Counted from the stretch's first letter, positions 11,887 through 21,120 are shown. The stretch: 45,398 nt of DNA from Planctomycetota bacterium (GCA_026692705.1 JAPLOE010000154.1:1-45398); one strand, 5' to 3'. Made by a program: numbers and translations. Notes: generated by a model not told the origin, from the sequence alone.

Positions 11887-14511
11887 ATGAGCCCCAGCCA
11901 GACGGTCAAGGTCGACTTTCATCTCCATTCGCGCGCCTCGAACGTCACCGACTACTACGCCGCGAACTCGTTCTCGATTCCCGAGAGCTACTCGGAGCCG
12001 CTCGAGCTGCATGCGGAGCTCCATCGGCGCGGCATGACGCTGGTCACGCTGACGGACCACAACTCGATCGATGGCGTGAAGGAACTGCTCGATCGCGGCC
12101 TCGACGACGTGTTCATCAGCGCGGAGATGACCACCACGTTCCCCGAGGACGGGTGCAACATCCACGTGACGGTCGCGAACATGACGGAAACGCAGTTCGC
12201 CGAGGTCAACCGGCTGCGCGGCAACGTGTACGAGATGATCAGTTACGTCGACCGCGAGATCGAGCAGGAGGCCTCGGCGCCGGCGGGCAACCGGATCGCG
12301 TACTTCATGACCCATCCGCTGATGAGCACCCAGAATCGGCCCTACGGCCGGGAGGGATCGCTCTCGCTCGAGCACATCGAGAAGGTGCTGCTGCTCATCA
12401 ACGCCTTCGAGGTGCGCAACGGGACGCGCACGCGCGCGCTCAACGAGATCACTCACCGGCTGATCGCGGGCCTCGACCCGGCGACGATCGAAAGGCTGTC
12501 GAACAAGCACGGCATCAAGCCCAAGGGGCCGCAGCCGTGGCGCAAGGCGCTGCTGGCGGGCTCCGACGACCACTCGGGCATCAACCCGGGCCGGACGTGG
12601 ACGCAGTTCAACCTGCACGGATCGCGCCGGCCGGTCGCCAACGACGTGGTCGACGCGATCCGCGAGCAGCGCACGCGCCCCGAGGGCCAGTTCGGCGGTC
12701 CGATCTCGCTCGCGCACGCGATGCTGAAGCTGCTGCACGACGGGCAGAAATCACGCACGAGCGGTGGCGTCACGCTCCGCGCCGCCGGCCCCGTAGGCAC
12801 GCTCCTGCGCATGGTGTTCGAGCCGGGCTCGGTCTCCACCGGCGAGAAGCTCCGCTTTCGCTTCGAGACGTGGCTGCAACGGATCCTGCCGGGGACGGGC
12901 CGCGGGGGTGCCTTCGAACAGGTGCTCGCAGCTCAGATCGCCGCACTGGTGGGGGACTCGAGCTTTCGACGCAGGCTCGAGGCCTGCGAACGCACCGACG
13001 ACCGCATCTTCCTCGTCGTCAGCGCACTGGTGAACCGGCTCTTCGGCCACTACGCGCAGCGGCTCGTCTCGAGCGACCGCGGCAACGTCGTGTGCGCGAT
13101 CAAGGAGGTGGTCGCGCTCGTTTCGTCGAACCTGTTCGTGTCGCTTCCGTACCTGGTGGCCTACCTGCACCAGAGCTCCGATCGCTTCATCGTGCGCGAC
13201 GTGCGCAAGGCGTTCGAGCTGGCCGAACGCGAGCGACTGGTGCTGGTCACCGACACGTTCTTCGACGTCAACGGCGTGTCGCGGACCATTCGCCGCATGC
13301 TCGACGAGGCGGCGCGTCGCGGGATCGAACTGACCGTCGTGACCTGCATCAGCCAGGCCGAATTCGAGCTCCACGGCGACAGCCCGGAAGTGCGGCGCCT
13401 GATCGACGGCGGACGACTGCGCATCTTCATTTCCATCGTCAGCGGCGACATGCCGCAATACGCCGGGCTCAAGCTGCACGTGCCGCCGTTCCTGGACCTG
13501 CTCAAGTACCTGCAGGAGGAGGGCTTCACCAAGATGCAGATCAGCACGCCTGGGCCGGTCGGCGTCGCGGGCCTGCTCGCGGCCAAGGTGCTGCAGATCG
13601 AGACCTCCTCCACGTACCACACGAGCTTCCCCGAGTACGTCGAGAACTTCACCAACGACATCAGCCTCGAGGCGCTGACGTGGAAGTACATGATCCTCTT
13701 CTACCACTCGGTGGACGAGGTGGTCGTGCCGTCGAAGTTCATCGCGCGGCTCCTGCACGAGCGTGGACTTCGCAACCGCGCGTTGCTCGTGCTCGATCGC
13801 TGGGTCGACATCGAGCGCTTCCAGCCGCGCCATCGCTCCGAGACGTATTGGGCCGAGCGCGGCATCGCGGATGCGGAGTCGCGCGTCAAGTTCGCCTACG
13901 TGGGGCGCGTGAGCGTCGAGAAGAACCTGGCGGTGCTCGCGGATGCGTTCCGTCGCCTGTGCGGGGAGCGCGAGGACGTGCATCTCGTCGTGATCGGCGA
14001 TGGGCCCTATCGCGCGGCACTCGCGGCGCGGCTCGAGGGCCTGCCAGTGACGTTCACGGGGATGCTCGAAGGCCTCGAGCTCTCGCGTGCGATCGCCTCC
14101 TGCGATGCGAAGCTCTTCCCGAGCACGACGGACACCTGGGGCAACGCGCCGCTGGAAGCGCAGGCCTGCGGCCTTCCCGTCGTCGTCTCGGACATGGGCG
14201 GGCCGCAGGAGCTCATGCTCGACGGCGTGACGGGCTTCAAGGTGCGAGGGCGTGACGTCGAAGGACTGGCCGGCGCGATGCGCAGGCTGTGCAACCCCGG
14301 ACTGCGCCTGCGCATGGGGCTTGCGGCTCGTCGCTACGTCGAGGACAACCGCATCGACGAGCCGTTCACGGCCATTCTCGATTCCGCCGCCTACCGCGCA
14401 CGCTGTCGCTCCGCGCGCAGGGACGTCGAGGTGGAGAGCGCGGTGGTCGAGGTGATTTCCGTGCCTGCTCGGACGCAACCCGAGCTCCCCGCGAGGCTGG
14501 TGGAGGCATGA
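11887..14511 (+). CDS. Fusion of PHP phosphoesterase domain and GT4 glycosyltransferase
   Basis: An 874-residue cytoplasmic protein with two enzymes in one chain. Residues 1-270 are a PHP-type metal-dependent hydrolase: HLH at 12-14 (VDFHLHSRAS), TDHN at 56-59 and GSDDHSG at about 225-231. Residues 270-445 are a linker I do not recognise. From about 448 a GT-B fold begins (LVTDTFFDVNGVSRTIRRML), with the donor half at about 668 (FAYVGRVSVEKNLAVLADAF) and the nucleotide-sugar site at about 755 (GNAPLEAQACGLPVVVSDM GG). The best matches in kind are GT4 enzymes acting on lipids, such as diacylglycerol or mannosyl-lipid transferases, but the acceptor is not shown. ATG 11887 directly precedes the PHP motif; an in-frame ATG at 11791 exists. 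The stop overlaps the next gene's start (ATGA), so the pair is translationally coupled. Confidence 0.85.
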   Translation: MSPSQTVKVDFHLHSRASNVTDYYAANSFSIPESYSEPLELHAELHRRGMTLVTLTDHNSIDGVKELLDRGLDDVFISAEMTTTFPEDGCNIHVTVANMTETQFAEVNRLRGNVYEMISYVDREIEQEASAPAGNRIAYFMTHPLMSTQNRPYGREGSLSLEHIEKVLLLINAFEVRNGTRTRALNEITHRLIAGLDPATIERLSNKHGIKPKGPQPWRKALLAGSDDHSGINPGRTWTQFNLHGSRRPVANDVVDAIREQRTRPEGQFGGPISLAHAMLKLLHDGQKSRTSGGVTLRAAGPVGTLLRMVFEPGSVSTGEKLRFRFETWLQRILPGTGRGGAFEQVLAAQIAALVGDSSFRRRLEACERTDDRIFLVVSALVNRLFGHYAQRLVSSDRGNVVCAIKEVVALVSSNLFVSLPYLVAYLHQSSDRFIVRDVRKAFELAERERLVLVTDTFFDVNGVSRTIRRMLDEAARRGIELTVVTCISQAEFELHGDSPEVRRLIDGGRLRIFISIVSGDMPQYAGLKLHVPPFLDLLKYLQEEGFTKMQISTPGPVGVAGLLAAKVLQIETSSTYHTSFPEYVENFTNDISLEALTWKYMILFYHSVDEVVVPSKFIARLLHERGLRNRALLVLDRWVDIERFQPRHRSETYWAERGIADAESRVKFAYVGRVSVEKNLAVLADAFRRLCGEREDVHLVVIGDGPYRAALAARLEGLPVTFTGMLEGLELSRAIASCDAKLFPSTTDTWGNAPLEAQACGLPVVVSDMGGPQELMLDGVTGFKVRGRDVEGLAGAMRRLCNPGLRLRMGLAARRYVEDNRIDEPFTAILDSAAYRARCRSARRDVEVESAVVEVISVPARTQPELPARLVEA

Positions 14512-16157
14512 ACCCCTGGATTCTCGCAGGTGCCGCAGTGGGCGTGCTGTGGGCGGCGCCGCGAGCCTGGAATCGCCTGCTGCTCTCGCGCGCGAAGCAT
14601 CGCTCGCTCCGCGGTCACGCGCGCATCTCGCAGGTCGTCGCGCGGCTGGTGCCGCACTACGAATACGACGAGGCCGGGTTCTTCCGCGCCGACGAGGCGC
14701 CAGCGGACGTCGTCGCGCGACGCCGTGATGGCTTCGAGCGCCTGCGGAAGAAGCTCGCAAGCAAGTGCCCCGAGACGCTCGCGCTCAGCGCCGAGATCGA
14801 GTCGACGATCTCCGATGTCGACTTCACGAACGCCTACCGCGTGCCGTTCCAGTTCCGCGGCATCGTGCGGCGCGAGCTGCGCCTGGGGAACCTCGCGAGC
14901 GAGTCGCGCGGCGTTCAGGTCCGGGACCTCGACGGCAACTGGTCCTATGACCTCGGCGGCGCCTACGGGGTGAACCTGTTCGGCTACGACTTCTACAAGC
15001 AGTGCATCGACCGCGGGGCCGATCGCGTCCGCAGCCTCGGTCCGCTGCTCGGCGCGTACCACCCGGTCATCGCCGACAACGTGCGTCGCCTGCGAGCCAT
15101 CTCGGGCCTCGACGAGGTGTCGTTCCACATGTCGGGAACGGAAGCCGTGATGCAGGCTGTGCGCCTCGCTCGCTACCACACCGGTCGCTCTCACGTCGTG
15201 CGCTTCACCGGTGCCTACCACGGCTGGTGGGATGGCGTGCAGCACGGTGTCGGCAACCCGCGGCCCCCGCGCGAGATCTACACGCTGAAGGAGATGGACG
15301 AGGCCACGCTGCGCGTCCTGCGCACGCGGCACGACATCGCCTGCGTGCTCGTCAATCCGATCCAGGCCATGCATCCCAACGGTCAGGCTCCCAGCGACTC
15401 GACCTTGATCGCGAGCGATCGCGGCGCCCACTACGATCGCCACGCGTACGCGCGCTGGCTCCAGCGCCTGCGCGAGGTCTGCACGCAGCGAGGCATCGTC
15501 CTGATTCTCGACGAGGTGTTCCTCGGTTTCCGGCTCGCCTACGGCGGTGCGCAGCAGTACTTCGGCGTTCGAGCGGACATGGTCACCTACGGCAAGACGC
15601 TCGGCGGAGGGCTCCCCGTCGGCGTCGTGTGCGGTCGTCGCGACCTGATGAAGCGCTATCGCGAGGATCGGCCGACGGACATCTGCTTCGCGCGCGGCAC
15701 GTTCAACTCGCATCCGTACGTGATGGGCGCGATGAGCGAGTTCCTCGACCACATCGACCGACCCGAGGTGCGCGAGCACTACACGCGGCTCGACGAGACC
15801 TGGGACCGGCGTGTTGCCGCGCTCAACGCGCGCTTGTCCGAGCTCGCGCTTCCGCTGCGCGTCGCGAACATGACTTCGATCTGGACGACGCTCTACACGA
15901 CGCCGAGCCGCTACAACTGGATGTTCCAGTACTACCTGCGCGCCGAGGGGCTCTCGATGAGCTGGATCGGCTCCGGTCGTTTCATCTTCAGCCACAACTA
16001 CACGGAGGCGGACGTGGCCGAGGTGGGGGAGCGTTTCGTCCGCGCGGCGCGGGCGATGGAGGCCGACGGGTGGTGGTGGAGCGACGGCTCGCTCACCAAC
16101 AAGCAGATCAAGCGCCGCGTGCTGAAGGAGCTCGTGCGCGCGCGTCTGGGCGCCTGA
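14508..16157 (+). CDS. Membrane-anchored class-III PLP aminotransferase, glutamate-1-semialdehyde aminomutase-like
   Basis: A 549-residue fold-type I PLP enzyme. The catalytic part resembles glutamate-1-semialdehyde aminomutase: FHMSGTEAVMQAVRLAR (phosphate binding), FTGAYHGWWDG, LILDEVFLGFRLAYGGAQQYF, and the Schiff-base lysine K363 in TYGKTLGGGLPVGV. True HemL is about 430 residues and soluble. Here an extra N-terminal region of about 110 residues begins with a membrane segment (WILAGAAVGVLWAAPRAW) and a basic stretch, so the enzyme is probably tethered to the inner membrane. That and the coupling by a 4-bp ATGA overlap to a PHP-glycosyltransferase argue against haem synthesis and for modification of an amino sugar or lipid-linked substrate. 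The substrate is unknown. Confidence 0.83.
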   Translation: MNPWILAGAAVGVLWAAPRAWNRLLLSRAKHRSLRGHARISQVVARLVPHYEYDEAGFFRADEAPADVVARRRDGFERLRKKLASKCPETLALSAEIESTISDVDFTNAYRVPFQFRGIVRRELRLGNLASESRGVQVRDLDGNWSYDLGGAYGVNLFGYDFYKQCIDRGADRVRSLGPLLGAYHPVIADNVRRLRAISGLDEVSFHMSGTEAVMQAVRLARYHTGRSHVVRFTGAYHGWWDGVQHGVGNPRPPREIYTLKEMDEATLRVLRTRHDIACVLVNPIQAMHPNGQAPSDSTLIASDRGAHYDRHAYARWLQRLREVCTQRGIVLILDEVFLGFRLAYGGAQQYFGVRADMVTYGKTLGGGLPVGVVCGRRDLMKRYREDRPTDICFARGTFNSHPYVMGAMSEFLDHIDRPEVREHYTRLDETWDRRVAALNARLSELALPLRVANMTSIWTTLYTTPSRYNWMFQYYLRAEGLSMSWIGSGRFIFSHNYTEADVAEVGERFVRAARAMEADGWWWSDGSLTNKQIKRRVLKELVRARLGA

Positions 16158-16190
16158 ACCCGCCGCGCAGGGCCCTTGGCGTGAGCTTGG

Positions 16191-16844
16191 CTAGCCCGGC
16201 GTGTTCTGACGCGCCTTGACGTCGTCCATCGGGTCGATCCACTCGCCCCGCAGCAGCGCCAGCGGCGACTTCCAGTACAGCAGGATGTCGTGGAACGGAT
16301 CGGTCAGGATCTTCGTCGCCCACACGATCCCCGTGCGCGGGTCGCGCGTGATCGAGAGGAAGGCCGTGCGCAGGAACACCGCGATGACTCCGAGCCAGAT
16401 CCACAGCACGCTCAGGTTCCACAGGTAGCCTGCGAAGCCCTCGCGGGGCTCGAACAGCCCGAACAGCGTGCGGTCGTAGAAGAGCGCCACCGGAGTCGCT
16501 GCCCACGCGGCGATCAGGATCACCTTGCGCTGGATGTTGTAGCCGACCTTGATGGCTTCCTTGTGCTCGTCCGTCGCCTGGTTGACGTGGTCGAAGCCGC
16601 GCGGTTCGAAGAAAAAGTGTCCCGATTGCCGGGTCGCCATGGAGACGAGCCAGCCGAGCAGGGCGGCTTCGATGGGCCGTCCCGCCGCGAGCATGACGTA
16701 GGCCGCGACGAAGCTGCAGGCGCTCACGAAGTGCAGCGACTGGTTGACGCGGCTCTGGTGGTAGAAGCGATGGTCGTCCCAGCGCTGGATGCGGAGTTCC
16801 TCGAGGAAACTCGGCTTCGACGTCGACGTGGCTTCGAGGTTCAT
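16191..16844 (-). CDS. DUF962/Mpo1-like membrane protein
   Basis: A 217-residue membrane protein. The family signatures are NQSLHFVSA (H38) and RQSGHFFFEP (H76), the paired histidine motifs typical of DUF962. The eukaryotic member Mpo1 is an iron-dependent dioxygenase in alpha-oxidation of 2-hydroxy fatty acids. Hydrophobic segments lie at about 37-53, 57-70, 109-124 and 143-163. The start ATG overlaps the stop of the phosphatidylserine decarboxylase gene (ATGA at 16841-16844), so the two are translationally coupled and the context is phospholipid or fatty-acid metabolism. It is convergent with the aminotransferase gene, 33 bp away. The family call rests on two motifs and topology; the enzyme activity is inference. 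Confidence 0.66.
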   Translation of the reverse strand: MNLEATSTSKPSFLEELRIQRWDDHRFYHQSRVNQSLHFVSACSFVAAYVMLAAGRPIEAALLGWLVSMATRQSGHFFFEPRGFDHVNQATDEHKEAIKVGYNIQRKVILIAAWAATPVALFYDRTLFGLFEPREGFAGYLWNLSVLWIWLGVIAVFLRTAFLSITRDPRTGIVWATKILTDPFHDILLYWKSPLALLRGEWIDPMDDVKARQNTPG

Positions 16845-17827
16845 CGTCCTTCCTTTTGACCGGTTTCGGACGACCGGTCCGGCGTTCGTGGTTGCTGGGC
16901 AGCCTTGGGGTGTTGGGGCTCGAGCCCTTCGAACAGGGCTGCGCCCATCTGGATGCGCTGTCCCGGCCGCACGGATCTGGCGAAGCGGAAGCCGCCGCTG
17001 GCGAGCACGACGATCGTCGAGCCGTGCTGGAACCAGCCGAGTTCCTCGCCCCGCGTCAGGCGCGCGTCGCAGTCAAGGTCGTTGGCCCCGCGACTGCGCA
17101 GGTCGAGCGGGCCGGGCAGGCAGTGGAGTCGGATGCTCGCGACCAGGATCGCGGCAACCGGCACGAGCGTCAGGCGCTGGCGTGCGCTCGCGAGCTGGAG
17201 GTCGAGCACTGCACGCTCATTGCGGCAGAACAGCCGCTCGATGCGCGCGAGCGCGATCGGATGCACGTTCCACGTATCCCCGGAGATGTAGCGAACTCGT
17301 TCGAGACGCGCGTCGCAAGGAGCGTGGAAGCGGTGGTAGAAGCTGGATTTCAGGCGCAGCGTGAGGAACAGCCCTCCGCGGTGCACGCGCGCGAGCTCCG
17401 GATCGAGCAGCAGCTCCTCGAGCCGGTAAGGCATGCCCTTCGCCTGGAGCACGAGTCCGTCCTCGATGCGCCCGTGCGCACCGATGATCGCGTCGCAGGG
17501 GCTGGCGAGCGTCGTGGGATCGAGCTCCACTTTGCGCGCCCCCGGCTTCAACTCCCGGATGAAGCAGGCATGCACGGAACGGAAGCGCTGCTCACGGGCC
17601 TCGGACAGATCAAGGTCCGGCGCGAACAGCCGCCACAATGCGATGGATGCGCGCGCGAGCTGCGGATTCTCCAGCCGGCTGAACCAACCCATCCAGCGCG
17701 TCGCGAGTCGGCGCGGAATGCGGTTGGTCAGGAGGAAGTGCAGGTCCTCGCGCAGCAGATTGCGCAGGGACGAGAGGTCCGCCGGCCTCTCCGTTCGCAG
17801 CTCAGCCTCCGTTGACCTCGAGAGCAT
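16841..17827 (-). CDS. psd: Phosphatidylserine decarboxylase proenzyme
   Basis: A 328-residue proenzyme that decarboxylates phosphatidylserine to phosphatidylethanolamine at the inner membrane. The self-cleavage motif is HGST (G269-S270-T271 in GWFQHGSTIVVLASGG), where the serine would become the pyruvoyl prosthetic group; many homologues have LGST. Other family features are SPCDAIIGAHGRI, KGMPYRLEELL, LTLRLKSSFYHRFHAPCDAR and RYISGDTWNVHP. This matches the standard psd layout. The start ATG at 17825-17827 lacks a clear ribosome-binding site, so the exact start is uncertain. The 3' end is coupled to the DUF962 gene by a 4-bp overlap. Its predecessor on the strand, the secreted ConA-like gene, ends 82 bp upstream. 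Confidence 0.88.
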   Translation of the reverse strand: MLSRSTEAELRTERPADLSSLRNLLREDLHFLLTNRIPRRLATRWMGWFSRLENPQLARASIALWRLFAPDLDLSEAREQRFRSVHACFIRELKPGARKVELDPTTLASPCDAIIGAHGRIEDGLVLQAKGMPYRLEELLLDPELARVHRGGLFLTLRLKSSFYHRFHAPCDARLERVRYISGDTWNVHPIALARIERLFCRNERAVLDLQLASARQRLTLVPVAAILVASIRLHCLPGPLDLRSRGANDLDCDARLTRGEELGWFQHGSTIVVLASGGFRFARSVRPGQRIQMGAALFEGLEPQHPKAAQQPRTPDRSSETGQKEGR

Positions 17828-17909
17828 CTCGAGCCAGAGCCTGCAGTGCGTTCGTGCAGGATCGGCTTGGCTGCGATCAAGATTGCGCTGAGCGCAACGG
17901 AGATGGCGG

Positions 17910-19019
17910 CTACGGCAGCAGCGTGAAGCGCAGGCCGTTGGAGAGGCTGGTGGTCTTCGGGGCCGGCGGGTCGCGCAGCCAAGCCTGGGACCAGAAGGTC
18001 TGGCCGGCGGCGAGCGGGGTGCCGAGGGCGGTGGGGTTGGAGGAGATCCAGCCGAGGAAATCGAGCGAGAGCGAGCCGTTGCAGAGGCCGGAGGTGCCGC
18101 CACTCGATTGCGTGAGTGTGCGCTGCGTCGGGGCCTTGATGCACAGGAAGCTCGAGCTGCCCGGGGCCCACGGTTGCGAGAGCTCGCCGGAGATCGAGTA
18201 GAAGAGGATGCCGGAGCGCTGGCCCTCGGCGTTGGTGCAGGAGAGCGTGAAACCGCTGGTGGCGGCGGCGCTCGGCGAGCCCGTGGCGCTCATCACGGGG
18301 ACGCAGCCGGCGCTGGTGGTGCCCGCGGTGCAGAAGGCGACCGGGACGGAGACGCTGGTGTCGCGGATCTCGAAGTTGTCGATGCCCGGCGAGCCGTAGC
18401 TCGCGATGCCGACGTTGTTGGAGAGCAGCGGCGCGAGCGGCGAGCCGAGCAGGCCGGCGAGGTCGAAGTGCTCGTCCACGGTGCCGTCGAAATTGCTGTC
18501 GATGTCGAGGTTGGCGATGTCGCCGTTGCCCGTGAAGTAGGCCGTCATGCGGCCCGAGGGGATCGGGGTGGCGAGGTTGAAGAAGCCCGGCGCGCCCCAG
18601 CTCGAGCCCGCGTTGACGCCGTACCAGAAGAACACGCGGTCGTAGAGCCCGTCGCCGTTGTTGTCCTGCACCTTGATGAAGGCGCCGAGCCAGTCCGTGC
18701 GCGCGCCGAGCAGCACGCCGACATAGAACAGGTTGGGGCCCTGGATGCGCGGCAGGAAGTCGACCGTGACCTTCTGGTTGCGCCAGTTGGCGTTGGCGGA
18801 GTTGTGCATCGCCCAGTGGTGGTCGCCGCCGGTCGAGTAGGCCTGGCCGTTCGAGATCAGGAACGTGCCGTTCTGAACGGTCCAGTCGCCGCCCATGGCG
18901 CCGTTGGGGCGGTTGAAGTCGTCGCTCCACACGCCCTGCGCGAGCGCGGGGACGGCGAGGCAGAGCGTGGCGAGGGCGGAAAGGGCACGGCGGGCGTTCG
19001 GGAGGCTCATGGAGAGCAT
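17910..19019 (-). CDS. Secreted ConA/laminin-G-like protein with four-Cys C-terminal domain
   Basis: A 369-residue exported protein. The signal peptide is about 1-28 (ALSALATLCLAVPALAQ). Residues 30-225 have the start DDFNRPNGAMGGDWTVQNG and the beta-strand pattern of concanavalin A-like lectin/glucanase domains. An Asp-rich stretch (NLDIDSNFDGTVDEHFD) probably binds calcium. The last 141 residues (17913-18335) are the shared C-terminal domain, with Cys at domain positions 2, 11, 65 and 85 (plus one at 33), an AWLRDP motif and final Pro. It is closest to the copies ending at 9921 and starting at 34113. ATG 19017-19019 was chosen; a GTG just upstream and an ATG at 19008-19010 are also possible. 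A carbohydrate-binding role is inferred; no catalytic residues are evident. Confidence 0.8.
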   Translation of the reverse strand: MLSMSLPNARRALSALATLCLAVPALAQGVWSDDFNRPNGAMGGDWTVQNGTFLISNGQAYSTGGDHHWAMHNSANANWRNQKVTVDFLPRIQGPNLFYVGVLLGARTDWLGAFIKVQDNNGDGLYDRVFFWYGVNAGSSWGAPGFFNLATPIPSGRMTAYFTGNGDIANLDIDSNFDGTVDEHFDLAGLLGSPLAPLLSNNVGIASYGSPGIDNFEIRDTSVSVPVAFCTAGTTSAGCVPVMSATGSPSAAATSGFTLSCTNAEGQRSGILFYSISGELSQPWAPGSSSFLCIKAPTQRTLTQSSGGTSGLCNGSLSLDFLGWISSNPTALGTPLAAGQTFWSQAWLRDPPAPKTTSLSNGLRFTLLP

Positions 19020-19083
19020 CACAGCGCCGCGGCGGGACCCGCGTTCGCCAAAAAGACCGAAAAACGCGCCGAACGAGGCGGGT

Positions 19084-20235
19084 TCAGGGTTTCGACGGGG
19101 TCGCGAGGCGCGCGCGGCGCTCGGCGAGCAGCAGGTCGACCATGCGGCCGTAGCTCTTCACGCCGTGGACCTGCCCCTGCGCCTTCAGGTACGTGTCGTT
19201 CATCGTGGTCGAGACCTCGCGCACGCGCTCGGCGGCCTTCGACTTCGGCTTCCAGAACTCCGCGATCGCGGTGCTGTCGCGCCGGAGTCCCTCGGGACGC
19301 TCCTTCGCGAGTTGCACGGCCTTCTCCGGGTCGGACGCGAGCAGGCTGCGGTGCAGGTTCAGGTACGCCATCAGCGAGACCGAGTACGCGAGCTCCGTGT
19401 CGCCACTCGTCGAGCCGACGTGCACGGCGATGTAGTTGGCCTCGTCCTCACGCGCGAAACCGCGCTCGTGCGCGACTTCGTGCAGCGCGCTGAAGAGCCG
19501 CTGCGGCGCGGGCGGCAGCGAGTTGACGTGCGGTTCGCCCGTGAACGGCCAATAGATGCCGGAGATTCCGCCGAGCGTCATCAGCGGCGACGCGAGGGCG
19601 TTGCGCACGGCCGGTGCGGGCCCGGCGAGCCGCTCGTCGAGCGCTCCGGCACGTTCGTAGGCCGCCGCGAGCTTCACTCGCAGGTTCGCGAGGTCCGTGT
19701 CGAGCGCGACGACGCCCTTCGTGTCTTCCTTCAACGTCGCACGCAGCTCGCGCGCGCGCTCGAGCCACTCGCGCGCCGCGGCCTCGAGCTCTCCCACCTC
19801 CGCCGGCCGCACGTCGAGACCGGTGCCGTGCGCGTAGGGGAGTCGCGCGTAGTGGAACGCCCACGTGAAGACGTACACGACCCAGATCCAGCTCGAAAGC
19901 CGCACGAAACCGAGCAAGTCGCGCAGCAGGCGCTCGAGCCGCCGTTCCTCGCGCCGCGCGATCGCACGCACGAGCAGCACGCCCCGCACGATCACGAACG
20001 CGAGCAGCGCGACGAGCACGAGCTCTCCCACGGACCACGGCGACAGTCCGCTCACGGCGCTCTGCACGCTGCGGATCCACGGGTACATCCCGCGCGAATA
20101 CAGCGCTTCGGTCCACTCGGGCTGCACTCCCGCGATCCAGCGCAATGCCCCCGCGACGGCCGCCGCAGCGAGCGCGATCCACGTCGCTCTCCCGGCCTTG
20201 CTCCACGCTTGTGTTGCGGCGTCCCTGAAGCTCAC
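19084..20235 (-). CDS. DUF3810 membrane protein, metalloprotease-like
   Basis: A 383-residue protein with predicted membrane segments at about 17-35, 70-90 and 112-130 and a large soluble C-terminal half. It carries an HExxH zinc site (H252-E253-H256 in ALHEVAHERGF) and a downstream EAN (E265 in REDEANYIAVH), the arrangement of the DUF3810 family, whose members are putative zinc peptidases of unknown substrate. The spacing GISGIYWPFTGEPHVN ahead of the site is also a family feature. It lies between the DUF4261-like gene and the ConA-like gene on the same strand, with gaps of 51 and 64 bp, so it may share a transcript. The family is fairly firm; activity is untested. Confidence 0.78.
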   Translation of the reverse strand: MSFRDAATQAWSKAGRATWIALAAAAVAGALRWIAGVQPEWTEALYSRGMYPWIRSVQSAVSGLSPWSVGELVLVALLAFVIVRGVLLVRAIARREERRLERLLRDLLGFVRLSSWIWVVYVFTWAFHYARLPYAHGTGLDVRPAEVGELEAAAREWLERARELRATLKEDTKGVVALDTDLANLRVKLAAAYERAGALDERLAGPAPAVRNALASPLMTLGGISGIYWPFTGEPHVNSLPPAPQRLFSALHEVAHERGFAREDEANYIAVHVGSTSGDTELAYSVSLMAYLNLHRSLLASDPEKAVQLAKERPEGLRRDSTAIAEFWKPKSKAAERVREVSTTMNDTYLKAQGQVHGVKSYGRMVDLLLAERRARLATPSKP

Positions 20236-20286
20236 GATCGATCCAACGTAGCGCGGCGCGCCGTCACCGTCTGCCGTCGCGCGCCT

Positions 20287-21120
20287 TCACGGCAGCTCGA
20301 CGTGCCAGACCCGCGCCTTCGGATCGATGGGGGAGCGCACGTACTTGACGTGCAGCTTCTCCTCGGCGGTGCGGCCGACGGTCTCGTGGGCGGCGAGAGG
20401 GCGGCCGAGCTCGGCGACGTAAGTGAGCAAGTCGAAGAAGCTCGTGAGCGCTTCGGTCGGCGTCGAACTGCGTGTCTCGAGCAACAGGTCGGGCAGGCCG
20501 ATTTGCGGCATTCCCGTGCTGAGCAGGCTCAAGGCCCCGTAGGGCCGCTTGGCGAGGCTCACGCCGTTCCAGAGCGTCATGCGTGCGACCGTGTCGCGCG
20601 CGAAGGCGAGCTTCAGGAAGAACTCGGTGTCGTGCGCGACCGCTGCGGAGCCGAGGTAGACGCCGACCGAGGGCGCGGACTTGGCGAGCGCGGCGAGCAA
20701 CGCGGTGAAGCGCGAGAACGACGTGAGGTCGTCGACATCGTCGGCGCCGCTGAAGAAGACGACGAGGTGCGCGACGTGGGACGGTGCGGTGAAACCGGGC
20801 CGGAAGGAGCCGACGCCGCGCGCGAAACCGGCCTCGACCTCGTCGCCGGGAACCGCTACGGGCATCAGGCCGACGATCACCGTCTCGCCGCTGCTCAAGC
20901 GCAGGGTCAGCGTCTCGAGCTCGGGTTTCTTCGGGGCTTCCTCCGCGCCGGCCTCGAGGTGCTCGCCAGGTTCCGAATAGAGCTCGAAGGCGGCGATGAG
21001 CGGCGCGAGCTCCGGCAGGCGCGGCTCCGCGAGCAGCACGAACGCGAGCTTGTTGCGCGACGGCGCGGCGATCGCGGGCGGGCCGTCGCCGCGGCCGAAG
21101 AGCTTGCCCAACCATCCCAT
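20287..21120 (-). CDS. DUF4261-like protein
   Basis: A 277-residue cytoplasmic protein without signal or membrane segment. Features that fit DUF4261 are APSHVAHLVVFF, the central VGVYLGSAAVAHDTEFF and LWNGVSLAKRPYGALSLLST, and a C-terminal LTYVAELGRPLAAHETVGRT. No catalytic motif is known for this family. The ATG at 21118-21120 has a good AAAGGGAG ribosome-binding site. It is divergent from lipA (168 bp between starts) and heads a run of five minus-strand genes. The assignment rests on pattern resemblance only. Confidence 0.6.
   Translation of the reverse strand: MGWLGKLFGRGDGPPAIAAPSRNKLAFVLLAEPRLPELAPLIAAFELYSEPGEHLEAGAEEAPKKPELETLTLRLSSGETVIVGLMPVAVPGDEVEAGFARGVGSFRPGFTAPSHVAHLVVFFSGADDVDDLTSFSRFTALLAALAKSAPSVGVYLGSAAVAHDTEFFLKLAFARDTVARMTLWNGVSLAKRPYGALSLLSTGMPQIGLPDLLLETRSSTPTEALTSFFDLLTYVAELGRPLAAHETVGRTAEEKLHVKYVRSPIDPKARVWHVELP

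Noticed and set aside
12751-14760. 669-codon minus-strand open frame opposite the PHP-GT4 gene
   Set aside because: The plus strand has clear PHP and GT-B motifs; the antisense product is low-complexity and His/Arg-rich.
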